From Methanobacterium sp. (lineage in GTDB: Archaea; Methanobacteriota; Methanobacteria; Methanobacteriales; Methanobacteriaceae), in assembly GCA_030539815.1 (NCBI GenBank), contig JAUNXM010000080.1:1-7215 (forward strand): a stretch of DNA of 7,215 bases, read 5' to 3'. This document shows positions 6,135 to 7,215 of the stretch, one piece after another. Every line of letters starts with the position of its first letter. The stretch's first letter is position 1. A program made the translations under genes and the position numbers. The notes under the pieces were generated by a model that searched no databases, was not told the origin of the DNA, and was given only the letters and a program-made list of their open reading frames with translations.

Positions 6135-7215
6135 TTAATCATTTTTTTTACTATTTTCCAGATAGTATTCCTGTTGTGGTTTATTTTTCCCATTAACAAT
6201 AGATTTCTCTTCCGAAACTTGATCAGCGGAATAATTGGATGAATCTAAATATTTTGATTCAATAATTTCCCGAATATTACGGGCTTTCACCCTACCAATA
6301 CCACTAATTCTTATTAAATCATCAATTTTAGCATTAAAAACTCCTTTAACACTTTTAAACTCTTTTAAAAGTCTCCGAGCATTTACTGGGCCCACGTTGG
6401 GTAATGATTCCACAATGAAAAGTTGTTGTTCATGTAGAGTAAGGGGTTTTCTTTCGGTCTGGATCTGCACTTCCTTGGTATCTTTATCTGATTCCCTGAT
6501 TGCAATTCTGTTTATCATGGCTGCAGTATCTTCGGGATTACGTGTGGGAATGATAGGTATGTTGAAATCAACTGCCAGGCTGGCCAGTGCTCCTCGAATG
6601 GCATTAGGGTGTAATCCACTACTGTAGAGATCTTGACCTTCCAGGATGATCAATGGTTTGGAAAAGTTCTCCACCAGTTCCTGGGCCTGTTTATATAACC
6701 TTTTATCAATCATGGAGCTAACAAAATCTTTAGTACTCTTTCTTTCCACCACAACATCCGAATTTATCTGGTAATCACCCACGAGGAGGTTGGAAGGTTC
6801 TACACTCACTTCCAAGTTACTTAATTCCCGTGTAACCCCGGACATGGATTCGCGGTGGTCCACATACACCATCAGTTTATTTTTTCTCTCTTCTCTAGTT
6901 TCGGTGTCATTGGAATTTTTTCTATCCAGGACCCTCACATCCTCATCATTGGCAATCAAAGGTTTTTCTGCCGGGATGAAGCCGTTGGCCAGTTGTTTTT
7001 TCATTCTCCTTTCCCGGTGCATACTGGAATAATAAAATGATTCGTCCCTAGTGTTCTTTGTTATTAAAACAATCATATGTCCTTTGGTTGTCCTCCCGGT
7101 ACGTCCACGTCTCTGGATCATTCGTATCTCCGAGGGCACAGGTTCGTAAAGTACCACCAGATCCACGCTGGGAATGTCAATACCTTCTTCTGCTACACTG
7201 GTAGAAACCAGAACC
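6135..7215 (-). CDS. hef: Hef-type helicase/ERCC4 nuclease, C-terminal part (5' end beyond the window)
   Basis: Hef is the archaeal XPF/FANCM-family protein that processes stalled replication forks. The frame is open to the right edge, so only the last 359 residues are visible. They start inside the SF2 helicase: motif [14 protein letters not shown] (3-15) and motif [10 protein letters not shown] (34-41). A linker leads to the ERCC4 nuclease domain (about 114-260), whose active-site signature is complete: GDY (146-148), VERKSTKDF (156-164) and the DKRL stretch (170-173). Two helix-hairpin-helix motifs follow, [13 protein letters not shown] (271-283) and [12 protein letters not shown] (304-315), and then a polar tail of about 40 residues. 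A GTG at 7166 is not the real start, because the helicase continues upstream of it without a stop. The complete protein would be expected at about 750 residues. Both the helicase and nuclease signatures are intact, so it appears active. Being close to the origin and cdc6, it groups fork repair with initiation. Confidence 0.95.
   Translation of the reverse strand, partial: VLVSTSVAEEGIDIPSVDLVVLYEPVPSEIRMIQRRGRTGRTTKGHMIVLITKNTRDESFYYSSMHRERRMKKQLANGFIPAEKPLIANDEDVRVLDRKNSNDTETREERKNKLMVYVDHRESMSGVTRELSNLEVSVEPSNLLVGDYQINSDVVVERKSTKDFVSSMIDKRLYKQAQELVENFSKPLIILEGQDLYSSGLHPNAIRGALASLAVDFNIPIIPTRNPEDTAAMINRIAIRESDKDTKEVQIQTERKPLTLHEQQLFIVESLPNVGPVNARRLLKEFKSVKGVFNAKIDDLIRISGIGRVKARNIREIIESKYLDSSNYSADQVSEEKSIVNGKNKPQQEYYLENSKKND

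Noticed and set aside
6135..6240. PCNA-interacting peptide in the Hef tail
   Set aside because: The tail has QQEYYLE but not the Q-x-x-hydrophobic-x-x-aromatic-aromatic pattern.
6235..6627. 130-codon open frame on the plus strand
   Set aside because: It lies wholly antisense to hef, whose nuclease and helix-hairpin-helix motifs are intact on the minus strand.
6790..7040. Two overlapping open frames of 80 and 61 codons on the plus strand
   Set aside because: Antisense shadows of the hef nuclease and linker region without ribosome sites or motifs.
6135..7166. hef as a complete gene starting at the GTG at 7166
   Set aside because: The frame continues to the window edge and encodes helicase motif V upstream of the GTG, so the gene is cut by the window, not truncated.

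Overview
The window looks like a chromosomal segment of a methanogenic archaeon of the order Methanobacteriales, most likely a mesophilic, AT-rich Methanobacterium-type organism. The reasons are an archaeal Orc1/Cdc6 initiator, an archaeal Hef-type helicase/nuclease, an archaeal-type TrmI tRNA methyltransferase, a stand-alone catalytic chain of aspartate carbamoyltransferase, and a cobalamin CbiB enzyme. Intergenic DNA is very AT-rich and ends of genes carry oligo-T tracts typical of archaeal terminators. From memory (not checked here), the same gene order surrounds cdc6-1 in Methanothermobacter thermautotrophicus.

Layout, left to right: a short AT-rich left edge (1-143); cbiB on the minus strand (144-1190); a 1.6-kb gene-free region (1191-2833) containing what I read as the chromosomal replication origin; orc1/cdc6 on the plus strand (2834-3982); a 214-bp convergent intergenic region with terminators for both strands; then three minus-strand genes, pyrB (4197-5105), trmI (5320-6048) and the C-terminal part of hef (6135 to the right edge, incomplete).

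The centre of interest is the origin. I count eleven copies of an origin recognition box with core TTTACACTTGAAAT. Five lie on the left (1455-1818), all reading on the minus strand. Six lie on the right (2147-2429), all reading on the plus strand. They flank a central stretch of about 330 bp that is about 87% A+T by hand count over 1861-2146 and is the likely unwinding element. The adjacent orc1/cdc6 product is the protein expected to bind these boxes. The two halves are not equivalent: the right-hand boxes are near-identical, while three of five left-hand boxes carry ACTTGCA in place of ACTTGAA, and the two outermost of these share their own distinct flanking module. One left box and the first right box form a perfect 25-bp inverted repeat.

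The proteins are ordinary members of known families. I see no undescribed multi-gene system; what is new or worth testing is mostly the fine structure of the origin, possible operator-like palindromes near pyrB and cdc6, and an apparent hydrophobic insertion in CbiB.
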